In this document: positions 17,591 to 24,173 of the stretch, one piece after another
Position numbering within the stretch: position 1 is the stretch's first letter
Layout: each line of letters opens with the position of its first letter
Source of the DNA: Gammaproteobacteria bacterium
GTDB taxonomy: Bacteria; Pseudomonadota; Gammaproteobacteria; Eutrophobiales; Eutrophobiaceae
Direction of reading: 5' to 3'
Assembly (NCBI GenBank): GCA_028819495.1
Contig: JAPPLI010000009.1
Span: 1 to 44,257, forward strand
DNA length: 44,257 nt
The notes under the pieces: generated by a model
Database searches by the model: none
What the model saw: only the letters and a program-made list of their open reading frames with translations
What the model was told of the DNA's origin: nothing
Made by a program: the position numbers and the translations under genes

Positions 17591-17842
17591 ATGACAACAT
17601 TAACCATTACCGCCAAGGGACAGGTTACTCTCAAACAAGGCCTGTTAAAGCACTTGGGCGTGAGCCCCGGTCAGAAAATCGAGGTTGATGAATTGCCGGA
17701 AGGCAGGGCTATCGTAAGAGCGGCCAGGCAGGAGGGCGCGATTTCTGACTTTATCGGCTGCCTTTCCCGGCAAGGCGGGCGCAAGTTGACAATCGATGAA
17801 ATTAATGAAATCGCAGCACAGGGCTGGGCGGAAGAAAATTGA
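17591..17842 (+). CDS. AbrB/MazE-type antitoxin (VapB-like)
   Basis: The 83-residue protein begins with a SpoVT/AbrB swapped-hairpin DNA-binding domain (TLTITAKGQVTLKQGLLKHL, then GVSPGQKIEVDELPEGRAIV). A C-terminal tail (DEINEIAAQGWAEEN) follows and would embrace the toxin. It would repress its own operon and neutralise the PIN-domain protein encoded next, whose TTG start overlaps this stop codon. The first 75 bp upstream contain no further gene and should hold the promoter and operator. Confidence 0.88.
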   Translation: MTTLTITAKGQVTLKQGLLKHLGVSPGQKIEVDELPEGRAIVRAARQEGAISDFIGCLSRQGGRKLTIDEINEIAAQGWAEEN

Positions 17843-18237
17843 AAATAACCATCGATACCAATGTGTTGGTAAGGGCTGCCGTTCAGGATCATCCGGAACA
17901 GTCTGCACATGCCGCAAAAGCCTTGCAGGACGCGAGTCTTGTCGCCATTCCATTGCCGGCGCTCTGTGAGTTCGTGTGGGTGTTGCGGCGAGGTTACGGG
18001 ATGTCAGTTACCCTCATAGCAGATGCGCTGGTGCGCCTGATGAACAGTGATAATGTAGTCGTGAACCGGCCTGCTGTCGAAACGGGGCTGTCTGTTCTCC
18101 GCGCAGGAGGCGATTTCGCCGATGGCGTGATTGCCCATGAGGGAAACCGGGCGGGCGCAGAGGAATTTATCTCTTTCGACAAAAAAGCGGTTGCCATACT
18201 GACATCACAGGGAAGTTCCGCCCGCCTGTTGTCATAA
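17839..18237 (+). CDS. PIN-domain toxin (VapC family)
   Basis: The 132-residue protein is a PIN-domain ribonuclease. Acidic active-site residues are visible at Asp6 (TIDTNVL), Glu44 (ALCEFVW) and Asp92/Asp95 (GGDFADGVIA), with FISFDKKA later. Such toxins cleave tRNA or rRNA when freed from the antitoxin. It starts with TTG overlapping the antitoxin stop, which implies translational coupling. All catalytic positions are present, so the module looks functional. It is convergent with the ATPase gene at an 8-bp distance. Confidence 0.9.
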   Translation: MKITIDTNVLVRAAVQDHPEQSAHAAKALQDASLVAIPLPALCEFVWVLRRGYGMSVTLIADALVRLMNSDNVVVNRPAVETGLSVLRAGGDFADGVIAHEGNRAGAEEFISFDKKAVAILTSQGSSARLLS

Positions 18238-18245
18238 TCGTTACG

Positions 18246-19454
18246 TTAAACCAGTTGCGCCAGCAACGTCCTGGCCGGCACGATAAGCGGTTTTTTATGC
18301 TCAAAACAATCCCGTTCCACGTACTCCAGGTCAAAACCGAGCTGGAAGGCGTGTTCGGCGCCGGTCTGCGACTGAAACAGGCCAAGGGCTTCAGACAGCT
18401 TTGCCCCGCCGCTGGTTTTTACCTCTACCAGGAACCAGGGTTGCCGATCGCGGGTGACCAGAAAGTCCACTTCACGCTTTTGTTTATCTCTGATGAAATA
18501 CAGTCCGAAATCGCCGCGGCCGTCCTGGGTCCACCAATGGGTTGCCTTCAGCAGGGCGCTCGCTACGAGGTTTTCAGCTCGCGCGCCCGGTTCTTCCACT
18601 TGTGACCAGTCCCAAAGGTAGTATTTGGGTTCCTTGCGCAGGCCGCGGGTGACGTTTTTATACCAAGGCCGGATACTGAAACAGTAATACAGAGATTCCA
18701 GGGTGGCTGTCCAGCGCCTGACGGTATCAACCGACACCCGGATTTCCCTTGCCAGTCTGGAGTAGCTGGTAAGTTGCCCGACGTGGCTGGATAAATTCAT
18801 TGCCAGCATCTCTATCTGCCCCAATTCCTGAATCCTGGTGAGATCGCGCAGGTCTTCGCGTAGAAACTGTTCCGTACGCAGTTTTCTCCAGCGTGTATAA
18901 AACCTGTTATCGGCCTTCAGGAACGGCTCGGGGAACCCCCCGTAGCGCCAGAGCGCCTGCCACTGGTCCTCATCGATGCGGCGGGGGGGATGTGCCAATG
19001 GCTCGATGGCCCGGGCTCCCGCGCACTCCGCCACGGAAAGCGGGTGCAGGGTGTAGGGGAAATAACGGCCCATCAGGCTGTCGCCTGCGCGCTTGAATAC
19101 ATTCAGGTGCGCGCTGCCGGTAACGAGGACATGAACGCGGTTCTCATAGACATCAAAAAAGCCCTTGAGAAAATCCCGCCAGTGCCGGTATTTGTGGAGC
19201 TCATCGAAGGCGCAGAACGGTTTTTCGGCCAGCAGCCGGTCCAGTCCAAGCCGTGAGGCGATTTCTTCTGCGCCGTCCAGGATGGCCGCCCGGTGGGATG
19301 GATTATCCCAGTTGAAGTAAGCCCCAACGGGAAATACGTCTCCCAGTTGCCGCGCAATAGTCGTTTTCCCCACCTGCCTCGGCCCGGACACAAACAACAT
19401 CTGCCGGTCTTTCAGGTAACGTTCCCGCAAAGATTCGAGTAGCGTGCGCTGCAT
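18246..19454 (-). CDS. AAA_14 / DUF4143 family ATPase
   Basis: The 402-residue protein has an N-terminal P-loop ATPase domain with Walker A GPRQVGKT at 24-31, Walker B-like FCAFDELHKY and a sensor VLVTGSAHLNVF. A C-terminal DUF4143 region with winged-helix features (RLAREIRVSVDTVRRWTATLE) follows. The end has a nuclease-like strand REVDFLVTRDRQPWFLVEVK, reminiscent of a PD-(D/E)xK fold, with Asp and Glu-x-Lys in place. Function is unknown for this common accessory-gene family. A 14-bp palindrome lies 12 bp upstream of its start and is a likely operator. Confidence 0.9.
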   Translation of the reverse strand: MQRTLLESLRERYLKDRQMLFVSGPRQVGKTTIARQLGDVFPVGAYFNWDNPSHRAAILDGAEEIASRLGLDRLLAEKPFCAFDELHKYRHWRDFLKGFFDVYENRVHVLVTGSAHLNVFKRAGDSLMGRYFPYTLHPLSVAECAGARAIEPLAHPPRRIDEDQWQALWRYGGFPEPFLKADNRFYTRWRKLRTEQFLREDLRDLTRIQELGQIEMLAMNLSSHVGQLTSYSRLAREIRVSVDTVRRWTATLESLYYCFSIRPWYKNVTRGLRKEPKYYLWDWSQVEEPGARAENLVASALLKATHWWTQDGRGDFGLYFIRDKQKREVDFLVTRDRQPWFLVEVKTSGGAKLSEALGLFQSQTGAEHAFQLGFDLEYVERDCFEHKKPLIVPARTLLAQLV

Positions 19455-19466
19455 TGACTAAATGAA

Positions 19467-19506
19467 GTATTATCGTAAAAAGGTTATGACTATTTTACGA
19501 TAATAC
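19467..19506. promoter_or_regulatory. Palindromic operator-like site upstream of the AAA_14 ATPase
   Basis: Perfect 14-bp inverted arms GTATTATCGTAAAA (19467-19480) and TTTTACGATAATAC (19493-19506) are separated by 12 bp. The site ends 13 bp before the start codon of the ATPase. The spacing would suit a dimeric repressor, and it could equally form a hairpin in the mRNA leader. I infer autoregulation; the regulator is not identifiable. Confidence 0.55.
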
Positions 19507-19535
19507 ATCAGATTGTCAAGCCCTGTATGAATTTA

Positions 19536-19577
19536 GGGGTCAGAGTAAAAATTCTTCCAATTTCTTACTCTGACCCC
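19536..19577. repeat. REP-like palindrome (GGGGTCAGAGTAA)
   Basis: Perfect 13-bp arms (19536-19548 and 19565-19577) enclose 16 bp. It shares its arm with the repeat after valS at 12572. On the minus strand the right arm supplies the last codons and the stop of the DUF364 gene (KGSE, then TAA). Confidence 0.8.
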
Positions 19578-20413
19578 TTGATTTCCTGCATTATCTGCTC
19601 CAGTCCGGGGTAGTCCTGTGCGGAGATAAGGAACTTTCGGGCGCTCTCACCCAGGCCCTGTTTTGCGCTTAACCGCTGCCGGGCCTGTTGCGCGGAGCGG
19701 ATCTCGGAACCGCCGATGGCGGAGATGCCGCGGGCAAACAGGGGATCCGGGAAGAAGCCGGCCGTCGGTCCAATCATTACTTTTTTTTGCGCCCCATGAG
19801 AGTATTCGAGCACCTCATCGATTGAGTTGTTCAGCAGCGTGGATGCAGTGATCATCACCTTAGTGCAGCCGTCCAGAGTTTGCATGTCCGCGCTGACCAG
19901 AAAATTTTCCTGCGCTTTATGGAATTGCGATTTTTTCTCGATGACTGTCAGCCTGATCCCGTTGTTCCTGAGACGCTTTACCAGGGAAGGGAAATAGCCC
20001 ACCATGCCGACGTGGTCGGAAGCGGCGATGTCCAGGATGCCCATTGAATCCTGTGCGTCCGCAGGCGTGAAGTCCGCCTGCCGGAAAACATACCGGGTAA
20101 TCGCGTTGACGGCTGCCATTCCCAGTGAGCAGTCCGCTTCGTCGGTACCGGCACAGTAGCGAGCCAGTTCAAGCGGGTGCCTGCCGCTGAATTCACCCGG
20201 CTCATAGCGGCTGCCCATGCCTTTCTGCGAATCACCCAGCCATGCGTAGTAAAGACCGGCGGAACCGTCTCGTAGCGTGACTATGCCGAACTCGGTATGG
20301 CGTCCCGGACCGGGATCGGGCTCCGGGATGTATACCCAGTTAATCGGCGGCAACTCAACCTGCTCCGCCACGGCTTCCACCAGGCCCAGCAACTCTGCTC
20401 TGACAGTCATCAT
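19565..20413 (-). CDS. DUF4213/DUF364 protein (putative metal-chelation domain)
   Basis: The 282-residue protein has the two-part layout of this family. The N-terminal half matches DUF4213 (a FGIVTLRDGSAGLYYAWLGD-like beta region and ELARYCAGTDEADCSLGMAAVNA). The C-terminal half is Rossmann-like DUF364 (VGMVGYFPSLVKRLR, then TVIEK, and KVMIGPTAGFFPDPLFARG). The family is annotated as possible heavy-metal chelation, without biochemical proof that I know of. Two adjacent ATGs exist; the second (20410) is better spaced from an AGG. It follows the O-methyltransferase gene on the same strand after 29 bp, so the two probably act together. The C-terminal four codons and stop come from a REP-like repeat. 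Confidence 0.8.
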   Translation of the reverse strand: MMTVRAELLGLVEAVAEQVELPPINWVYIPEPDPGPGRHTEFGIVTLRDGSAGLYYAWLGDSQKGMGSRYEPGEFSGRHPLELARYCAGTDEADCSLGMAAVNAITRYVFRQADFTPADAQDSMGILDIAASDHVGMVGYFPSLVKRLRNNGIRLTVIEKKSQFHKAQENFLVSADMQTLDGCTKVMITASTLLNNSIDEVLEYSHGAQKKVMIGPTAGFFPDPLFARGISAIGGSEIRSAQQARQRLSAKQGLGESARKFLISAQDYPGLEQIMQEIKGSE

Positions 20414-20420
20414 CGCCTGG

Positions 20421-20442
20421 AAAAGGGGACAGATTTATTTTT
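20421..20442. repeat. Half-palindrome GGGGACAGATTT
   Basis: The sequence AAAAGGGGACAGATTTATTT lies in the 29-bp gap between the methyltransferase stop and the DUF364 start. It shares GGGACAGATTT with the full palindrome at 28599-28623. Only one arm is present here, so it is probably a remnant of the same repeat family. Confidence 0.5.
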
Positions 20443-21474
20443 TCACTTGTGGCCTGCGATGACTACCGTGTATGCAGTGCCGGTTAAAGGTGTCGCTGCA
20501 GTCATCTCAAGTCCGGCAGCGGCAAAAATTTCCTCGTACTCAGCGGCGGTGTAGGTATCGCCGGCGGGGGTCTGGCGCAGCATGTGCAAGTCAAACCCTG
20601 CAACAAACGGCGGGGATATCCGGTCCTCGTTGGGAACGAATTCCAGTGTATATATTTTACCGTCGGCGGCCAGGGCATCCTTCATGCGCGCAAGGAACTC
20701 TGAGCAGGTTGCCGCATCGAAGTGGTGCAGGAAATTGCACAGCAGGATAACCCTGTATCCGGTCCCCGTTTCCACCTCGAAGGCGCTGCCGGGTATGGTG
20801 CTGTAACGTTGTCCGAGGCCGGCCTGTTCCGCGTTTTCCAGTGCCACTTCCAAGACATTGGGCCAGTCTACTGCCGTGATCCCGGCCTGTGGATGTTTCT
20901 GCGCCAGGGTAATGCCGAAAATACCGGAACCGGCCGCGATATCCAGTACCTTCACCTGATCCCCGGCATCGTTGCCGGCCAAGTCGGAGCAGACCAGATC
21001 GGCGAGCAGGCCCGCCGGCATCCTGTTAAGGGCGGTCATGGATCGCGCGAACGTCACCCACATGGGATGGCCGGGCACGTCGGAGCCTTCCGCCGAGGTT
21101 GCCACGCCGCCTTTCCGCACCGCCCTGGCAACGTCGCCGATATCCCTGATGAAAAACGGATCGAGCAGGAAGTTAACGACATCTCCCATGTACGCGGGGG
21201 AATTCCGGTCCAGGAACATCGCTGAGTCTCCCGTCAGTGAATAGGTCGAACCGGATTTCTCCAGCAGGCCCATCACGCAGAGGTAATCACACAGGATGCG
21301 CATGCCGCGCTTGTCGGCCTGGCAATGTTCCGCCAGGGCCTCCGCCGTACTAATTCCTTGGGCCAGGGCGCTGAACACGTCCATTTCCACCGCTCCCTTT
21401 ACTGCGGCGGAATCGCGGTAGGCCATGACTGCATTGAGGAAGAGTTCAGGGGAAGGTTGTTTTTCCTGGTTCAT
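20443..21474 (-). CDS. O-methyltransferase, hydroxyneurosporene/acetylserotonin type
   Basis: The 343-residue protein has an N-terminal winged-helix dimerisation domain (AVKGAVEMDVFSALAQGIS, then AEALAEHCQADKRGMRILCD). The SAM-dependent domain follows, with motif I VLDIAAGSGIFGI at about 171-183 and the acidic loop ITAVDWP. FLHHFDAATC matches the segment that contains the general base histidine in plant-type O-methyltransferases. A good ribosome site GGAG is 5 bases before ATG. The substrate is unknown; phenolic, carotenoid-like or natural-product hydroxyls are usual. It is paired with the DUF364 gene. Confidence 0.85.
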   Translation of the reverse strand: MNQEKQPSPELFLNAVMAYRDSAAVKGAVEMDVFSALAQGISTAEALAEHCQADKRGMRILCDYLCVMGLLEKSGSTYSLTGDSAMFLDRNSPAYMGDVVNFLLDPFFIRDIGDVARAVRKGGVATSAEGSDVPGHPMWVTFARSMTALNRMPAGLLADLVCSDLAGNDAGDQVKVLDIAAGSGIFGITLAQKHPQAGITAVDWPNVLEVALENAEQAGLGQRYSTIPGSAFEVETGTGYRVILLCNFLHHFDAATCSEFLARMKDALAADGKIYTLEFVPNEDRISPPFVAGFDLHMLRQTPAGDTYTAAEYEEIFAAAGLEMTAATPLTGTAYTVVIAGHK

Positions 21475-21633
21475 GTCGGCTCCGTTTCAGTTTAATTCGT
21501 TTTCATCAAATCGTTCTTATATACTTCTTTCGGGAGCTTGAGCAAGGCTGTCCATCACTTCGAGCGGATGCGGGGAAAGGCCGGTCCCCCGAGCTCCCTT
21601 CGTTATCTTCCAATCCGGGGAACCTTATTCCAT

Positions 21634-21825
21634 CTATCCTTGGTTACTGCTTATGTCGGATCTTGTTACGCAGTTCCTCGACGACCGTCTCAAAATCTTT
21701 GCCGGCGCCTTTTGCAAGCGTTTTTTGCGAACTTCATAAGCAGGAGCAAGTTCAGCATACGCTTCTTGCACTCCTTCTTTCTTCAAGGCTTCTGCTTTAA
21801 ATGATTTGAACGTCGGTCTTGCCAT
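21634..21825 (-). pseudogene. Remnant of an antitoxin-like gene (N-terminal segment)
   Basis: The first part (MARPTFKSFKAEALKKEGVQ, then EAYAELAPAYEVRKK) resembles the N-terminus of HigA/XRE antitoxins, where a helix-turn-helix should follow. Instead the frame turns into a basic, low-quality tail ending SSNQG. The other frame from about 21720 reads GKDFETVVEELRNKIRHKQ and then stops, which suggests a frameshift. The ATG at 21823-21825 is 2 bp after the stop of the gene before it. I cannot exclude that it is an intact small protein. The 160 bp downstream to 21475 hold nothing I can name. Confidence 0.45.
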
Positions 21826-21827
21826 CT

Positions 21828-22001
21828 TCAAATTTCTTTCGTGCGTTTGCGGACTATTATTTGAGACAGTCCTGTTTTTAATCTTGCGGCAGCAGCCTGA
21901 TTCGGAGTGACTTTTGTTATGCGCGCCGCTTTCCCCGCTTTCATTTCTTTGACTGATTTCAGAAGCTTATTGCCCAACTCCTGACCGGACAGATGTTTCA
22001 T
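21828..22001 (-). pseudogene. Truncated HigA-like antitoxin (57 codons)
   Basis: The frame starts MKHLSGQELGNKLLKSVKEM with a GGAG ribosome site, continues KAGKAARITKV, and reaches ARLKTGLSQ, exactly where the helix-turn-helix of a HigA-type antitoxin begins. It then departs into IIVRKRTKEI and stops, so the DNA-binding domain is lost. Just upstream another frame reads VLIVVLVTDPDGVTVTISKI and overlaps the ATG. This may be the tail of the matching toxin, but that identification is weak. The pair with the next remnant suggests a decayed toxin-antitoxin locus. Confidence 0.5.
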
Positions 22002-22096
22002 TTTCTCTTCGCTCCGTTATTTTGCTAATGGTGACAGTGACTCCATCGGGGTCAGTAACCAACACTACTATAAGGACTTTTTTATTCCGCTACTTT

Positions 22097-22465
22097 CTAG
22101 AACGGCCAATTATCTTCCCAATCTTCGTCGATGTTGCTGTCACAAATTTTGATTTCGTCTGCAAGCGCCCAATCATAGCTGAACTTTTCACTTGCATCAG
22201 AAATACCAAAATGTGCCTGTATCTTTTCGCGTGCGCCAGAGGCGTCAGAAATGGTTTCTTTGTCAAGGAAGTCACAGCGGACGGTGCCATAATTTGTTGT
22301 TTGCCAGTATGGGCACAAAATCGCCTTGTAATCTCCAGCATAATCGTATTCACGGATATCTTTCCCAAAACGCTCACTGTCTCTGATCAAAATTTCCCCG
22401 TCTCGTTTTTTAACCAACCGATAACAATACTCTCCGATTGGGATTACAGATGTATCTTTTTTCAT
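22097..22465 (-). CDS. Hypothetical protein, 122 residues
   Basis: No family is recognised. The frame has good coding character: a beta-rich start (MKKDTSVIPIGEYCYRLVKK), four cysteines, and a strongly acidic, Trp-rich end (NIDEDWEDNWPF). The ATG overlaps the stop of the NTPase remnant (ATGA), and CAGG lies 8 bases upstream. It is flanked by decayed defence genes, so an accessory function such as a toxin-immunity or defence partner is possible but unsupported. Confidence 0.55.
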   Translation of the reverse strand: MKKDTSVIPIGEYCYRLVKKRDGEILIRDSERFGKDIREYDYAGDYKAILCPYWQTTNYGTVRCDFLDKETISDASGAREKIQAHFGISDASEKFSYDWALADEIKICDSNIDEDWEDNWPF

Positions 22466-22795
22466 CTCAGTAGCCTGGGTCGTAATCGTCTGCTGTAGAT
22501 AAGCTTATTGGTACGGTAAACGAGCAGGAAGATACCCCGGTTTGAATGGTTGTCCCGTAAATAATCTCCGCAAAGTTGATTTTCCAGCCGTTCGCATAAT
22601 GCTGGCCCGCTCCAATTATCGGCGAGCTTGAGTTCGACAGGCACCGGCCCGTCAAAACCTATCCCATGGAATCTCAGGTCTGGTCTCTTAGCATCAGCTA
22701 ATTCCTCCTCCTGTGGAATAGAATATCGGCCAAATGCTTTCTCTGTAAGTACATGGGCTATGTAATTCCGTATTTCGGTTTCACTTTCACTTTTC
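22462..22795 (-). pseudogene. C-terminal fragment of a large NACHT-like NTPase
   Basis: The open frame enters from the inverted-repeat element and reads TEIRNYIAHVLTEKAFGRYS, then RPDLRFHGIGFDGPVPVELK and LCGDYLRD, followed by RGIFLLVYR. Asp, then a Pro-Val-Glu-Leu-Lys strand, is a PD-(D/E)xK nuclease pattern (RPDLRF with VELKLAD), placed near the C-terminus. After LLVYR the sequence becomes basic and stops overlapping the next ATG, so the true end is lost. It is in the same orientation as the fragment at 22999-23486 and probably derives from the same gene. The family call rests on remembered homologues. Confidence 0.55.
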
Positions 22796-22998
22796 GTAAC
22801 TACTCGCCCCCGACCTGGTCAAGCCAGAATCAGGGCGGGCGCCCCTGTTCATCCCGCGCTGTCTGCGTCATTCCCGCGCAGGCGGGAATCCAGTCGATCA
22901 AACAACTCCTTATAATGAAGGTTTGCTTACTGGATTCCTGCCTTCGCAGGAATAACGGACGGGGAGCGGGAACTGCCGGACATGGGGCGAGTAGTTAC
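22796..22998. mobile_element. 203-bp inverted-repeat element (MITE-like) inside the NTPase remnant
   Basis: The outer ends are perfect 15-bp inverted repeats GTAACTACTCGCCCC (22796-22810) and its complement (22984-22998). Inside is a second inverted pair, 22867-22894 and 22929-22956, matching at 24 of 28 positions. Each inner arm is itself a hairpin of the common type ATTCCCGCGCAGGCGGGAAT. There is no transposase. It lies between two fragments of one gene, but more coding sequence is missing than an insertion alone would explain. Confidence 0.75.
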
Positions 22999-23486
22999 CA
23001 CGATCTTTTATCTTTTCATCAAGAATCGCCAGCCAAGGCAATATTGGACGCAGAGTAGGAACAACAACATCCAAGCCATATCGATTACGAAAAAACAAGT
23101 CCTCAATGCTTCGTCGAGATGTCTCACGTCTCAGCAACTCTGCAAACCACTCCGCAGTGAGATACTCCCGTACTGTACGATGATGAAATCGTACCGTTAC
23201 AATCTCTGGACCAGCATTATCAGCGCCGGTCAATTTTGTTTCATCACCTCCCAAAAGCATACTCAAATCCGGGGATGAAGGAGCAATCGGGTTTGCATAA
23301 TGTGTCTTGAAATAATCCAAGATAATACCGCCCATTGAATCACTCCTAAGCACATTTTCAGCGATACTCACCTTGCTGTCTTCATCATAAGGAAAATTCC
23401 TGGGAATGCTTGAGAATGTCTGGGGTAATTCTCTCAGGTAACAAAGCCCTTCCAACAACTCTTCTCTGTCTTCTTTTTGATTTATA
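22999..23486 (-). pseudogene. Middle fragment of a large NACHT-like NTPase
   Basis: The frame is coding-like from INQKEDREELLEGLCYLREL near the palindrome to AILDEKIKDR at the other element. It contains VRFHHRTVREYLTAEWFAEL, followed by GLDVVVPTLRPILPWLAI. The FHH-x-R-x-REYL-x-A-x-W segment is typical of the region after the NACHT ATPase domain in bacterial NACHT/STAND proteins. The P-loop part is missing, and both ends coincide with repeats. The 24 or so codons upstream in the same frame (MKMKETENRTF...) are encoded by the palindromic repeats and are not native sequence. Confidence 0.55.
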
Positions 23487-23636
23487 GGAACCTCTAAAAA
23501 TGCCATCCGTGGCATTTTTAGAGACGGAAACGGAAAAGTGCGATTTTCCGTTTCCTTCATTTTCAATCACTTACGTGATTAAAAATGGCAGCATATCCTT
23601 ATGCTGCACGGGCACCTCTAATTTTTAGAGGTGCCC
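23487..23636. repeat. Run of five consecutive palindromes, including CCTCTAA-family copies B and C
   Basis: Five hairpins follow each other in 150 bp. First, 14-bp arms 23492-23505/23510-23523 with loop TCCG (copy B). Second, 12-bp arms GGAAACGGAAAA 23526-23537 and 23544-23555. Third, AATCAC and GTGATT around TTAC at 23565-23580. Fourth, GCAGCATA and TATGCTGC around TCCT at about 23588-23607. Fifth, 12-bp arms GGGCACCTCTAA 23610-23621 and 23625-23636 (copy C). All arms are perfect. The segment separates the NTPase fragment from the hypothetical gene at 23599-24036, and copy C encodes that gene's last codons. Confidence 0.85.
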
Positions 23637-24036
23637 TTATATCATATTCATCAATGTTATCTATCAGTGTAATCGCTTCAATAGGTTCATGCAGATAGTC
23701 GCAATAAAGCTGCTTCAGGTTTTGGTATATTTTCTCCATGATGTCCAATAGAGAAACCGCTCTTGCAACATCGATCAATGGCAACGCGTAAGGATTCAAC
23801 ATATAGGACTGTCCATCTTCTGTTCTTTTCAAGAATTGATGTGGATGCTCAAGCGCATCCAACGAGGCCAACCATTGATGATGATCAGCCCTGAAGCGAG
23901 CGCGTCCTACAGTGGGAGGCTGGCCGGACAACGATTCAAATAATGATGTTAACACTGAAAGCGCTTCCGATGAAAATGAGCCATTGCGTGAACACAGGTC
24001 TCTTATTTCGACAATATATTCATCTTTTGATTTCAT
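23599..24036 (-). pseudogene. Hypothetical gene truncated by a palindromic repeat
   Basis: The 145-codon frame begins MKSKDEYIVEIRDLCSRNGS and is coding-like through ARFRADHHQWLASLDALEHP, QFLKRTEDGQSYMLNPYALP and HEPIEAITLIDNIDEYDIR. The last residues (APLKIRGARAA) are encoded by repeat copy C, so the native C-terminus is gone. I do not recognise a named family. The orientation and place beside the NTPase fragments suggest that they once formed one operon. The 137 bp between its start and the divergent type III gene should hold both promoters. Confidence 0.6.
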
Positions 24037-24173
24037 ATCATCATAATCCCCGGACTTTATTCTTTCCTGTCGCGCATCCGTAAAAAAAATTGCTTAGCAC
24101 ATAGCAAAAAAGCCTGACTTGGCGATAGCGCGATTGTACAATACAAGCTTGATAGTCACCCGTTTTTAGCTCA

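Noticed and set aside
23487..23636. Closely spaced palindromes considered as a CRISPR array
   Set aside because: The hairpins differ from each other and there are no direct repeats with regular spacers or cas genes.
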